From: Cornus controversa
Lineage: Eukaryota; Streptophyta; Magnoliopsida; Cornales; Cornaceae
Direction of reading: 5' to 3'
Assembly: GCA_026545225.1 (NCBI GenBank)
Contig: CM048853.1
Location: 49,525,755 to 49,589,754, forward strand
DNA length: 64,000 nucleotides
This document shows, in pieces, positions 26,712 to 39,345 of this stretch. The position numbers were made by a program, and so were the translations under genes. Numbering within the stretch: the first letter of the stretch is position 1; the number at the start of each line of letters is the position of its first letter. A model generated the notes under the pieces. The model worked only from the letters and a program-made list of their open reading frames with translations. It did no database searches and was not told where the DNA came from.

Positions 26712-27790
26712 CCATCATGTGTGTCCCTTTCCTGCACTAGTTTTAAGTGAACAAAGAAGAAGGAAGACTTACCTTTCACGAGAATGATGAGAGAGCTACA
26801 TGTGCAAGAAGATCCACATATATATATAGTCAATAATTCTAGTCTACAGGAAAAAAAAAATCTGGTCTACAGAAGTTACATTCATGAAAGTGAATGTGTA
26901 CCACTATGGATGAACTTTCAAAATCTCCTCACTAAGGATGTAACTTTCAAAATCACTTCACTTCTTATATTTGGTCTTTGAATGTAGACTTGGTCAAGTC
27001 TAACTAGCACATAATATCTGATCAATGATATATTTGCCAAGAAATAACAATCTGAATCCTAAATTGGCATAGGTGAATGAGCTTCTGATGGGTCATATTA
27101 AGTTTTAAATAACAATGACAACAACTAATTAGTTTGATAAAACTCAAACATATATGACTCTTTGATAGGCTACCTAGATACCCTATCAGTTATCTAACTG
27201 GCCCATTCTTTCATATATGTGTGTGTGTATAATTTTAGTTTAGAAAAATGACACTAATAAGTTGGGTTTAGAATGGGTTTAATTAGGCCATTCCTTAATA
27301 TTCTCATTAGGGCAGTCCAACAAATGAGCACCAACAAATCAATTGAATGAATTAAAGCACAAAATGTTAGTCGCTTCAATGTCCATTAGGACCATTACAT
27401 GCTTGTCCTGTTACTAGACTTGTTACAAAAGAACAAAGAAAAAAGAAGACTCAACTTTCAACATAATGATGAGAGCCATATATATATATGTCACCAGAAA
27501 AAATAAAAATAAAAATAAAAATAAATATAAAAATCATTGTTCAATAATTGTAATCTACAATTCTACAGTACTATTCACATTCATGAAAGTGAATATGTCT
27601 TCCACTATAGTCTATAGCTGCAACTTTCAAGATGTCCACACTCTCAAATTCGATTTGCAGACACCACCTAATTCTCTAGTAAATAGATTCCTGGAAATTA
27701 AAAACGATATATTTGCCAAACGAATTACAAAATTAAATCATAATTGGTCTTTGATAGGCCACAGACTTTACCAGTAGTGTCCAAATGGCA
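26712..27790. repeat. Diverged duplication at 26712-27215 and 27391-27790
   Basis: Both copies contain, in the same order, GAACAAAGAAnAAnGAAGACT, AATGATGAGAG, TTCATGAAAGTGAAT, AACTTTCAA, GATATATTTGCCAA and CTTTGATAGGC. A third partial match (TGAAAGTGAATATGTCTTCC) occurs near 27996. The units look non-coding. They may be copies of an unknown element or a local segmental duplication. Confidence 0.6.
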
Positions 27791-28123
27791 TCTTTTTTAA
27801 GTTGTTAACTTAATTACAAAATTAATGACAATAAAAGGGTGTATATTTAATTCTGCTAATCATCTATTTTTGTTGGACATGGAAATTATTAATCAAGAAG
27901 TTAAGAGTATCCCTTATTTTTCACTATGGTGCATTGTTACACATAATGGCAAATTTGAAGTCAAAAGGATTCATATTTAAGTCATTTATTCTATTCGTGA
28001 AAGTGAATATGTCTTCCACCAATGTTGCTGTATCAATCAGTGTGTTCTCCATTTGGTAATTGGATATGAACCTAATCAATTTTTTATTTTTTTGTAGCAC
28101 AAGGGTTTCTAGAAGACTAGAAG

Positions 28124-28155
<32 letters not shown>

Positions 28156-29697
28156 AGAAGAAACATAAGAAATATCTCTTAATTGACTTCTGAGAGAGAG
28201 AGATGTTTCTAGGCGTCAAGAAAGTTGAAGCAGGAAACATACTAAATAATAAATATTAAAAGTCATTCAACAAACCTTAGAAAGCAAATTTTAGAATATG
28301 AACATTATTCTCTCTCAAGATATATTGCTTATAGCTGGGGACAAGCTTCGATTTAGACTCGTGCATGTGAATTTCTTCTTATATTGTTTAGAAAATGACA
28401 CCCAAATTAAGCGTGTTCAATTGGTACCATTGACCAGTTTTTCTCTACTCGGTTACGGCTCTGCAATGTTAGGAAGAGTTCATGCAGTCATGGCAATGAA
28501 GGCCAAGAAGAAGACTAGCTTATAATTAATGATACTTTTACAGCTTTTGCTTAGTTGTCCAATTGATATATATATATATATATATAGTTGAAAGATAAAA
28601 ACAACAACAATTTCTATTTGATGACAATTATGTGTCTTGAGTATGAAATTCCTATACTGCAAGACAGCAGGGATAGCTTCTTTCTCTATGTGCAAATGTG
28701 CAATGGAGTAAAAGCGTGTTATAATAAAATTATATTTATTCTCACTTCTATTCTCATTAAATCCATTTATATATATATATATACACACACACACAGAGAT
28801 GAACTATATAGATGCCATGGTGTAATTATTCTTATTGTGCTGCAAAATTAGCCAAACTAAGACTACAGAATCTACTCTAAAAATTTAAGCTCACAGAGAA
28901 GGATGTAATATATTTATCCAATAAGTACTACTCTAGATAATTAAAATTAGGAGAGGTGATTGACCAATGATAAATGCACTATTTTTTTTTTTTAATTTCT
29001 CTTTTTCTTACAAAGACAAAAATACCTCTAATACTTGATTCTTGTAAGTTAGGAATTAGGACACTAATGTCATTTTATTTTAAAGTAGAATGCAGTCATA
29101 AAAAATAAAAAAAGAATGCTTATATTTACTCTATAAAATTAATTATCTAATTTTTCGTTTAAATAGTGTCTCTTCCTCATGATAAGGTGGGTTCAAAATT
29201 CCGTTGAAGTTTTTATTTGTTTATTTTGTTTCCAAAAATAACAGGAAAAAAAAAACACAAGCTAGCAAAAACACTAGATTTACATGAAAATAGTGCTACA
29301 ATATCCAGAGAGTTGCTGATATTTTACTACTATGATAAAAGAAAATGAATTACAGAGTGTTCAGATAATAAACAACCGCCTCCACTATACTCTTGTAGAA
29401 TTAAGATTACATAACAAATGTGAAATTACCGAATACTCTTAATAGATTAGTATTTTATAAAATGTTTGATTTGTCACTCAGAAAACTTTTCTTAAAAATT
29501 CAGAAAACAAAAAGTATTTTTCAAAAAACTACAAAAGACAAAGAAAGTTATCTCAAAATAGACCTTTTTTTAACTGAGTTTTTAGAAAATAGTTCTCAGA
29601 AAATGTAATCAAACAAATTTTTGTACAATTTTTTCATTTTCAATTCTCAAAAAATAGAAAACTATTCTTAAAAAAATCACTTTTTATCATATTTGTC
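27791..29697. other. AT-rich intergenic DNA
   Basis: It holds TA microsatellites (28124-28151 and around 28567-28586), a CA stretch near 28784-28796 and otherwise plain AT-rich sequence. A 75-codon frame at 28298-28525 has mixed composition but no recognised similarity and is not called a gene. Confidence 0.4.
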
Positions 29698-30419
29698 TAA
29701 GAATGGCAATTTTGTTTGCCCTGCCGGGTTTAGCCCCTTCCCGCCTCATATAGGAACGCTTTTTTCCGTAGGGGTGGATTTGAAAAAGGAAAGTAAAACC
29801 CGCCGCGGGTATGGGATGGATTCGGGATTCCATAAGGACACGCCCCCGCCAATACATTTACTTATTATAAATATATTTATATATATATTATATGATCTTT
29901 AAATCTTTTAACTAAACATAACCTAACACCTTATCCTTTCACAAAGTCACAAATTGGTTGTATTAAGCCTTCTTAATTATTGGATCTCGACTATGTTTTT
30001 ATTTTATCTTTTGGTTGTATTAAGTTTTATTTTTATTTTATCTTTTAGTTGTATTAAGCCTTCTTTTGTTGTTGGATCATATTTGTTACTGGACTCTTTA
30101 ATTGTGAAATATTGTTTATGTAATAGACTCTTTAATTGTGGAATCTTGTCATTTTACTTCTTAAACAAGGGATATATTGCTTTGAATTTAATAGCATCGA
30201 ACTTGGTACTAAACATTAGGCTTGTATCCTTTAAAAAAATAAATTTTGATTGATATTTTAATGTGGTTACAAATATGCGGGATGGGAACGGGATGAGTTT
30301 TCTCCTAACAAAATAGAGACGGATTTTAAAATTCTATCCCATTTCAAACTCGTGACAAATTTAAAAATAGTATTAAAAACAGACTAATTCGTACGGTATC
30401 CGTACCGTTGCAATCCCTG
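29698..30419 (-). mobile_element. Non-autonomous hAT element, inverted copy
   Basis: The left end TAAGAATGGCAAT and the reverse complement of the right end (CAGGGATTGCAA) are degenerate hAT-type terminal repeats. The flanks TATTTGTC (29690-29697) and TATTTATC (30420-30427) match at 7 of 8 positions, as expected for a hAT 8-bp duplication. The 722-bp body is the inverted counterpart of the element at 31980-32709. Both share GC-rich subterminal blocks such as CCCGCC/GGCGGG and an internal stretch that translates similarly (NRLFNCGILSFYFLNKG). No transposase is present. Confidence 0.72.
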
Positions 30420-30662
30420 TATTTATCTACAGGAGTATTGAAGGGTGCTTGTGAATTGAGTGCGAAAATCTTGCCTATATAAAAAAAAAGTAAACTCAAA
30501 ATTATCAATTTGTGGCATGCTGAGCTAGCTCCAGCTAGTAAACAGCGAAAGAGCACCATTAGTGGGAAACTCTCTCTCTCACAAACAGTTACACTTTTCA
30601 TTTTTCTTCTCTGAATTCATTTAACTAAACGATGAAAATAGTAAGTAGAGGGAGAATCTTCC

Positions 30663-30665
<3 letters not shown>

Positions 30666-30704
<39 letters not shown>
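30666..30704. repeat. TA microsatellite
   Basis: An alternating TA tract of about 19 units. Confidence 0.9.
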
Positions 30705-30705
<1 letters not shown>

Positions 30706-30935
30706 CTTTACAAATTACAACATATATATCATGTCTAGCAACCATATATATGATGTTCCATATATAGTTTGTCATGGAGCTAGGGATTTTGCATGAATGA
30801 AGCTGGAATTATGGGACAGAGGGAGATTCTAATATCATTGGATTAACAGTAACAACAGTAGCTAATAGTGATAGCTAGCTAGGCACATGGGGATGGAAAG
30901 CTTTTACATATATATATATATATATATATATGCTC

Positions 30936-31172
30936 ATACTCACGCACATGTTTGATGTTTCCTTCTTTCTACTTTTGGAAAGGGACCTATTTAGGCCTAC
31001 CCTATACCTAATTTAATTGCGACCTCAACCTTTAGTCGCCTTACCTTCTCCGTAAGCAAGCTCATAGTCATAGAAATAGAGTCCCGATCTAATGCTCACC
31101 AAGCCCTCACACTTTAAATAGGTCCCTTTCCAAAAGTAGAAAGAAGGAAACATCAAACATGTGCGTGAGTAT
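30936..31172. repeat. Perfect 58-bp inverted repeat (hairpin) inside a TA microsatellite
   Basis: Bases 30936-30993 are the exact reverse complement of 31115-31172, separated by a 121-bp spacer. TA tracts border both sides (about 30907-30931 and 31171-31198). A diverged, arm-plus-spacer relative occurs at about 33543-33660 (GATGTTTCCTTC and AAGCTCATAGTCATA). This could be a foldback MITE inserted in a TA repeat, or a hairpin RNA locus. The perfect arms point to recent origin or gene conversion. Confidence 0.8.
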
Positions 31173-31198
31173 ATATATATATATATATATATATATAG

Positions 31199-31643
31199 GA
31201 TAAATTAGATGGATTCTTTTTGAGATTTGGACAAATTACACACGAATAGAACGTTTGAGTTTTATTACTTTTACCTCCCACGAGATTTAGTACGTGTGCT
31301 CAACAACACCCTTAACGTTTTCTTTTCGTTTAACCAAATTTTTAAAAATGACCATTTCTGCTCTTTTCTTCAATCATATTTAGGTAAATTACACTAAGCT
31401 CTCTGAGATAAGTCAAATTACATACAGATAGAGCGTTTGATAGTTGTTACTTTGACTTCTCTTAAACCTGTTAGCGAGTTGATGAACGTTAAAATTAAGT
31501 GTGAAAAGTCAATAATGCTCTTAAATTATGATATATTATATTACAAATATCTGATAAATTGAAAATTCCTTTATGTTCTTCAATTAAATACACCTTGTGT
31601 CAAGCTAGTTATAAATGAAACTCCGTCTCTCTTGTTTTATCAG

Positions 31644-31683
<40 letters not shown>

Positions 31684-33080
31684 TTATATCTGCAAACATG
31701 ATTAAGTCGAAGGTTAGAATTTTGGTGCCGACGACGGTGTTAGGTGATGATGGTGGCAATTGCTCTTTGTTTTGCTCATCATACAGTTCGCTATTACCAC
31801 CGATTTGCTTTAAAGCTCTCATCCTCCTCTTCATCTTCGTGTGTTTCATTCTCAAGCTTCCATGGCTGAACCTAACACCATCAGTGGTTGTGGTGGAGAT
31901 CGGCCATGTTGGAGGAAGTGGGTTTCACGAAAAAAACAAAAACAAAAACAAAAAGAGAAAGAGTCTGAGTGTTGGTGGGTAGGGATGGCAATGGGGCGGG
32001 TATGGCACGGGTTTGCCTAAACCCGTCCTCGCCCCGCTGCCTTAAACACTAATCACAAACCTGCCGTAGATTTGAAACTGGACGGAATTTCAAAACCCAT
32101 CTCCGCCTCGTTGGGAGAAACCCCACCCCATCCTCACCCCGCCCCGCCCCCTTTAAAATTTCAAAAGGGCGGGACGAGATGGGGAGAAGTAGGGCCCCTC
32201 CCCACAAAATTGTAACCACATTTAATATCAATAAAATTTAATTTTTTCAAAAAATACGAGCCTAGTGGGTAGTACCAAGTTTGATACTATTAAATTCAAA
32301 ATAGTATAACCCTTTGTTTAAGAAGTAAAATGACAAGATTCCACAATTAAATAACCTATTACAGAAAATATATTTCACAACTAAATAACTTAGTAACAAG
32401 TTTGATCGAACAATTAAAGAAGTGTTAATACAACAAAAAGATAAAATGAAAACATAAGTCTTAATACAACCAAAAGTAAAATTATAATTTGTATATATAT
32501 ATATATACACAAATAAATATATTTATAATAATAAAATATATAGGCGGGCGCGGGTTATTATAGAGTCCCAAACCCGTCCCGTACCCTCGGCGGGTTTTGA
32601 TTTTCTTTCCCAAACCCGACCCTACGGGAAAAAAATGGCTCCCATACCCGTCCTAAACAGGGCGGGACCGGGCGAAAACCCGACGGGGCGGACAAAATTG
32701 TCATCCCTATTGGTGGGTGGCTATTATTGTCTTTTCATACAATAGAAGGGTAATATGGTCATTTTTTAGAATTTTGTTCACAGTTTTGATGGACAAAAAA
32801 TAGTAGGGGTGTCATTGAGCATATATATCAAATATTAGGAGAAGTCAAAATAATAAAGCTCAAACGCTCTACTCGTGTGTAATTTGGCAAATCCTCAGAA
32901 AATTGCAGTGTAATTTACGCATGATATTTTGTATTGAAATATTGAGAGTAAAAATGATATTTTGCACTATAACTTAACGTCAGCTAGAAGTTTAACGTCC
33001 ATAGAGGAGGTCAAAGTAATAACGGTCAAACGCTCCACCTGTGTGTAATTTGTTCAAATTAGTGTAATTTACCTGTATAA
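31199..33080. mobile_element. Mutator-like inverted-repeat structure with doubled arms
   Basis: A subterminal block containing CAAATTACACAC, AGAGCGTTTGA and TATTACTTT occurs four times. Two copies face inward on the left (about 31199-31290 and 31381-31470), and two are inverted on the right (about 32830-32925 and 33000-33073). The nested hAT at 31980-32709 splits the interior. A frame at 31698-31982 has one hydrophobic stretch and no recognised relative. No transposase was seen. The outer target duplication cannot be read because the left flank is a TA repeat. Confidence 0.5.
31980..32709 (+). mobile_element. Non-autonomous hAT element with perfect 8-bp target duplication
   Basis: The element starts TAGGGATGGCAAT and ends with the complement of TAGGGATGACAAT. 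It is flanked on both sides by TTGGTGGG (31972-31979 and 32710-32717), an exact 8-bp duplication. The 730-bp body has GC-rich subterminal regions (GGGGCGGG, CCCGCCCC) around an AT-rich middle and carries no transposase. It is the younger-looking relative of the copy at 29698-30419 and is nested inside a Mutator-like structure. Confidence 0.85.
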
Positions 33081-33297
33081 TTATATACATATTAGCTTAA
33101 TTTTTTCGAAAAAAAAAAAGAGAAGAAAAGAAAAAAGAGACTACGAAAACAATTATTAAAAAAAAAATTCAACAAATAATTGATAGTTGCAAGAAAAAAG
33201 AACAAACTTTCTAGTCATGAACTTTATAAAGAACAATTACACGTTACTTTTGTGGATGAAATAAAAGCAACCGACTTAATGAAAAAAGAAATAGAAG

Positions 33298-33400
33298 CAA
33301 CCACCGAGCCACTAGGGCAAGTGTACATGACCTTCACGAGAGGAGGTGAATAGGTTCGAGCTCCACATGAGAACAATATAGTATGTGTATTTGTTAATTA
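33298..33400 (+). mobile_element. SINE-like fragment
   Basis: An A-box-like TAGGGCAAGTG is followed by a B-box-like GGTTCGAGCTC about 45 bases downstream, then a T/A-rich tail. It resembles the other tRNA-derived fragments here but is short and cannot be tied to a named family. Confidence 0.4.
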
Positions 33401-36400
33401 TCTACCAAAGCAAAAAAGGGAAAAAAGAGAAAATAAAATAAACAGAAGCAACCAAAATAAAAACTAAACAAAAGAAAATAGGAAAAAAAAGTTAAAAGAA
33501 ATATATATTAAAGAAATATAATATATATTTTTTAACTCATTAATATATTTGATGTTTCCTTCCTTCTTCACTTTCTTAGACAATAAGTAAGCTCATAGTC
33601 ATACAAATAGTCTCGATCTAATGCTCACCAATCCCTTACCCTTTATTTATCAATACACAAAGTCAAGTGAGTTTTTAGTGAAACTTGAGGGAGACAGCCT
33701 AATTCACTCGTAGTATACATAAAGTCATAAAGATACATATGCATTCATATGCGCGTGTATTCAAATTGCTGACATATGAATAATTTATTGTTTCTTTTTA
33801 ATATAATAGATTATATAGTTTGCAATATTATATATTATTTATAAAATTATTAATACTAATAAAGTTAATTATAGATACATTATATTGTAATTGTCAATAT
33901 TAGACTATTTTTCATAATATATAGTTTATATTATATAATTATTGTATGATATATTATGAATATTATTATAATATTAAATTAAAATCTCAAATATCATATA
34001 TTTTTTTTTATATAGATATATTATTTTATAAAAAAATTATTTATTATAAAATGTATTTCTTATATAATTACTAATTTATTATATAATGTAATGTATTTAG
34101 ATAATTTTAGTTATTTTTAACTTTTAGTTTAATATATTATATAGTGTAATATTATATCTTATTTATGACTTTTTATCGTACAGGGGTAAAGTTTCAAAAA
34201 TTGAAAGTATAGGTACATTTTTGTGAATTTAACCTTTAAATAAATTTACATAGAAGGGTATTTTTAGTCATTTAAAACTCTGATGCAATGCGCACTTTAT
34301 ATTACCATTTATTTTAACTAAGAACTAACGAAAAGAAAGTGATTCGATCACTTTTATGGTATAGGAGTAAATTGACAAAAAAAATGATAATATAATGAGA
34401 TTTTGTGAATTTAACTCTTTTATTTATTAATGAAATATAATATTTTAACGGACTAAAAGGACTTTAAGAAATCTATCCTTTTGCATGCTTTCATGAAGCT
34501 TCTTTTTATTTTTTATTTGTTTTTATATAGGTTTAAGACTTAGTTTACATTGTTTAGGGGTTCTTACACTGGAACACTAAATATATAGGTAGGAAGCACA
34601 AGAAGGGATACATGCCATGAGTACAATATAATTCAGACACGACAATACGACAAATTTTAAAAAATAGAATACAGATATGGCATTGATATGTCAAAAAATA
34701 ATAATATAAGATATTACTATATAGTATAAAAATATATCAATTTTTGGTCATTTTATCTATATAATCATGAATGACATTACTAATTTTAAGTTTTGAGTTA
34801 GATGTTTTTTATTTTTTTTCTTAAATTTTATATTATATTTCTAATTAACCCATAATATATTCTAAATTGTACTGAATATCATTCTCCAAAAAAATATATA
34901 CAAAACTATCTTGTTTTGTCCTCTAAGCGTCCAAAATGTGTCAATGTTGTGTCTCAACCGTGTCCAATCAAAAAATAAAATATTCAAATATTAGAACACT
35001 TTTAGCCATGTTTGACACATGTCCATGCGTCTGAGTATCTGATACAGCCATAAAACTCCTAAATAAAATGTCCGTACTTTGTAGGATGCAAGTATTACTC
35101 ATCCAGAAACTCTAACTATTGTGTTTCAGCAATACCAATACTCTCTGTAGATTCTTTCTTGTAGTATCAGAACAGCTTAAAACGATCCTCACTTTATCTC
35201 AAAAATTAAAAACAAAAAAATTAATTAATTTCCTCGATGATAAAAATAAATTAATTAATTTCCTCAACTACATATATAAAGGCGACAATGAACTATGTAG
35301 CCCACCAAGCCTCCATTCTTGACCGAAATTTGGCCTATTATGCTTGCTGTTTTGTTTAATTTATGATTAGCATTGCCAAGCCATCAGTAGTGTTTGAAAC
35401 AAGTAATAGATTGATGAGCAGATGAAGATTTCAACTAGCCAATCATTTATAGTAGTGGGGGTTAATTTCTTGATTGCAATTTTGGGTCAAACCACTCACT
35501 ACTTCACATTTGAAACGTCTTATTTAATTTTTTACTACATATGATTTTATTATTTTTCAATAAAAAATATTTTTAAGTAATTCCATGACTTCTTGATAGT
35601 CAAAAACCATGTAAGTTCCCCCATTGAGAAATGAAAACAATGGTCGCAGGAAACAAAGAGCAGATAGCATAAACAAGACAGAGACTTGCCTGGTTACTCT
35701 TTAATTAATTAACTTTCACTGACATGAGGTCAAATGGAAGCTTCTTATGCCATGGACACTGCCAAAAATTTCAATACAAACACGTGCACACACTGATATA
35801 TATATATATATATACATGTGTATATATATGCACACACGTACACGTAACACATGTAGCTTGAGTGGAAGGCCAAATTTCACAAAAAAAAAATAATATAAGG
35901 TTTTATATACAAATGCAGGAGGTCTAAAGTGCACAGTAAAAGGCAAGTGTTTGTGTGTCTATGTATGCGTTTGAAATGCATTTACTAAAAAGGAAGGAAT
36001 AAAGGTCTGAAATTCTTAAACTCATGAGTACACGCATTTACATTTTTAATCTGCCTTACTTGAGTTTAAATGATGTACGCAGTTTGTAGATGATTGTGTG
36101 AATCTTGAATTTGCAAATTGTTCTAGAGTTCAAAGTGACTAACAGATAGATTAATTGATCGTTAAAACAAAAAGTAAAAAGAAAAATCTAAACAGCAATT
36201 GTACCTTAATTGCATTTCGTGACCAACTAAAACTCTAAAGGCCGGTTTCAATTGAATGAATTGAAAGGAAAAGAGAGGAGAATAAATGGAGGGTACACTA
36301 TCTCATGTTTGTTTTACATTTGTGGAAAGAGATGGACAGAAAAGAGAAAATTTGGAGGGGGATAGATTAATCCTTTTAATAGTAAATTTTGTATCATCCC

Positions 36401-39345
36401 AAAAGTGGTAAAATATTTTACCCAAAAATTGCTCTTATGAGTTATGAATTATGGCTGTAAAAAATAGAAAATTTCATATATTAACAAAAAAATTAAATTA
36501 ATTTAAATGGATGCTTTTATCGTAAAAATATTAGCTTGTAAATAGACATGAGTTTATAAGATATAATGGTGGAGGAAAAATAACTAACATACATAAGTAT
36601 TGGAGTCTGATCTTAACCGTTATTGTTAATTTCAATTGTAATTCTCAACTAACTACAGTATTATGAAAGTTTTCAAATGAACAACTTTGAGAGGGAAAAC
36701 CTCCTTTTTTGGAGTTTGGAATGTGAAAAAGTACAATTGGGCTACAACCTTTAGTAGTATTGTAAAAAATAGTTGACATTTTGATAAATGAATCTTGAAA
36801 TATTCAAATCAACACAATTTCTTGGATTTATTTTCCTATAAGATAGGATAATTAATGTAAATGATTCATTAATGATTCTTATTAATCAAGGAAATCAGAT
36901 TTGGTTCTATGCACTAGACGATTCAGTTTATAAATAAGATTAGAGATTACTCCCGAATGCACAGAAGATCCAAATTCATTAATCGAAACTTTCATGTTTA
37001 TATATGACTCATCAGTTTGCCGACATATAGATATATATATATATGGTCGTGTGTGACAATACGTATTTATGTGTGAATCTAACAGGGCGTGTGAGAAATT
37101 TGAACTTTGAAGCAACATTTTCTCCTCTAGAAAAGTGCCTAGTCTACTTACAGTTAGGCAACATGATTATGGTGCATCTTAGGCAAAATAATATAAATGA
37201 AAGTAAGAGGAGTGGTTGGTGCATGACAGGTGCAATGGCCATATTAAAATGGTGAAGCAACATTAATTATTAAAGGGTAAAAGGATTAGAAAAATATGTT
37301 AAAAAATGTACTTAGCTCCCTAGGTTACTTGATCAATAGCATCTACAAAAGATATGCATTTCTCTTCATTAGTTTATGATAGTGAAAACTTCTACAGTGA
37401 CAAAAGCTAAATTCACTCAATTCACCATGAACTACATGTCTTTTATTATTCTCATCTTGGGTCCACCATATTTCTTAATTCTTCCTAATTTAACTTACCA
37501 TTTACAAGGTCTCCATATTACTCCATATGCTCAATGTATCAAATGTGAATAATTCTACTAGAAACAAAAACATGTGTCACAACTTCTCTCGTTGTGTAGA
37601 TATTATATGCTTTGTACATTCTTTATGCTCATTATTTTTAAAACGTGTATACACCATTAGAAGACATCAGCCAATAACCTCTCCCCTCTCTTAGGCGATG
37701 TGAGATGTGACATCATATCTCTTTGCTGATTCATTTTTGAATTTGGATCCTTTCGAGCAATGTAGATGATAGGATGTCCAATCTTATCACCTGATCATCC
37801 AATCTCCACATACAGAAATCTCTCCTTGCCTAAAAGGGATCCAAGTCCCTCGTATTTCTCCAACGTGTGCGCGCGCGCGCACGCGCATGTGTGTATGCAT
37901 GTGAGAGAAAGAGATAAAGGAAGGAGAGGACAAACACAGGATGGGTAAAAGTTATTAGAGTTTGGCTTTTAACTTCATGGGTGGCTAGGGACAAGGAGAC
38001 ATTGATTAAAGTAGAATGAATTTGGGATAGGAAACATGATAAGAATAATTGATTAGTTATATAATCTCTCACAGATTTGAGTATCCTAGATCAACTTGTG
38101 CCCTACCAACCTCTTTATTTTGTAATTTTCTACTCTCCGTGGGATGATGACGAGGGTGGTGACAATCCAAATGTGGCACTCCCACCATTCGCCTCCGGCC
38201 TAGTGGCATTTCCACCCACTTGCCGCGTTGTCATTCGCTCATGCTTAATCCAAGATTAGCCAATAGAATACAGGAGAAGACGCTGATGTGGCATTCATTT
38301 TCATCTTTGTCATTTTGTTGATCAAATGATTTTAAACCATAAAAGTGCCACCATTCGATTTTTGATTCGTCAAAAAAATCAAGGGTTTCACAGGCATTGG
38401 ACGGCCATGACAGGTCCCACATGTTTTAGGGCTCTTCCATGTGTGAAATCAATAATCTAATCTATTAAGAATGGCCTAATCACTGTTAAATTTCTTTATT
38501 AGGTCGGTCTCCTTCTAGAAAACATGTAATGAGTATTAGGTTTTTCACCACAAATGACAAAGTTCAGATTACTAGTTCACATTTTCACACTAGAGTCCAT
38601 AATCTGAGGAATTGAGTGCAGTATCTATTCCATATTATTATAGTCTCTTAATTTCATTATAAAACAAAGAAAGCATTAACTGTAATCCTGATTGAGACAT
38701 TTGTAGGGTACCTATGTATGTCTAAGCCTTAACTGTGTATTAGAAATATGTTACTTTCAAGGTCCCAATGGTGCAATTGGTTTGAAAGGAATGAAAGATT
38801 GAGGGAAAGGGCAAATGGGCCAAGAGATGACAACATGTTGTTTATAATACTTGCTGCACTTAGATTGTTTGGTTGCATAAAATCTAAAAAATCACCCCCA
38901 ACACCAACAATTTGCATGAAACATGGAAAAACCATATGTCTTTAAAGCATAGCATGTCCTGAAAGGAACTAAATACATACCCTCTGTCACATACTCTGCT
39001 GCAGGCTTTGTCATCATATCAATCATGATAGCTGATGGAATTTTCCATCCATTGATGCTCATTTCAGATATAAATAAAACCCTAAAAGCATTACTGTCTT
39101 AAAAAATGAAGGCATGTAAACTTTTACTTCCTTTTCTGCATCATAACATCTTGATTTTCCAAGATCTGCTAGAGAAGATTTTGAGTATAAAACCAGGTGC
39201 TCCATAAAGAAAAGTGATCAATTCTAATATATTAATCTGCAAATCTTAAAATATATAATTGCTCATGAACAAGTTGTATCCAAATCCAAAATGTAGTAAT
39301 TGCACAAGACTAATTACATTGCAATCTAAACATAAACGAGAGAAT
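33401..39345. other. Gene-free AT-rich region
   Basis: It is dominated by low-complexity AT-rich DNA. It includes the hairpin relative at 33543-33660, very AT-rich sequence at 33780-34160, a short repeat of AAATTAATTAATTTCCTC near 35215-35265, mixed TA/CA tracts near 35795-35840, and a GC/CA alternating tract at 37865-37902. No gene, RNA gene or complete transposon was recognised. Confidence 0.4.
37865..37902. repeat. Alternating purine-pyrimidine tract (Z-DNA type)
   Basis: The sequence runs GTGCGCGCGCGCGCACGCGC and then TG/CA-rich bases. This is an uncommonly GC-rich dinucleotide tract in an AT-rich region, of the kind able to adopt left-handed DNA. Confidence 0.8.

Noticed and set aside
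28298..28525. 75-codon frame with mixed composition
   Set aside because: There is no recognisable domain, no splice context and no neighbouring coding signal. It is probably chance.
31632..31982. 116-codon frame with a hydrophobic stretch
   Set aside because: It starts in a GT/TA microsatellite, lies inside a transposon structure and ends in the hAT boundary. It was kept only as a remark.
37865..37902. CpG-island-like promoter at the GC-alternating tract
   Set aside because: It is a short dinucleotide repeat with no gene beside it.
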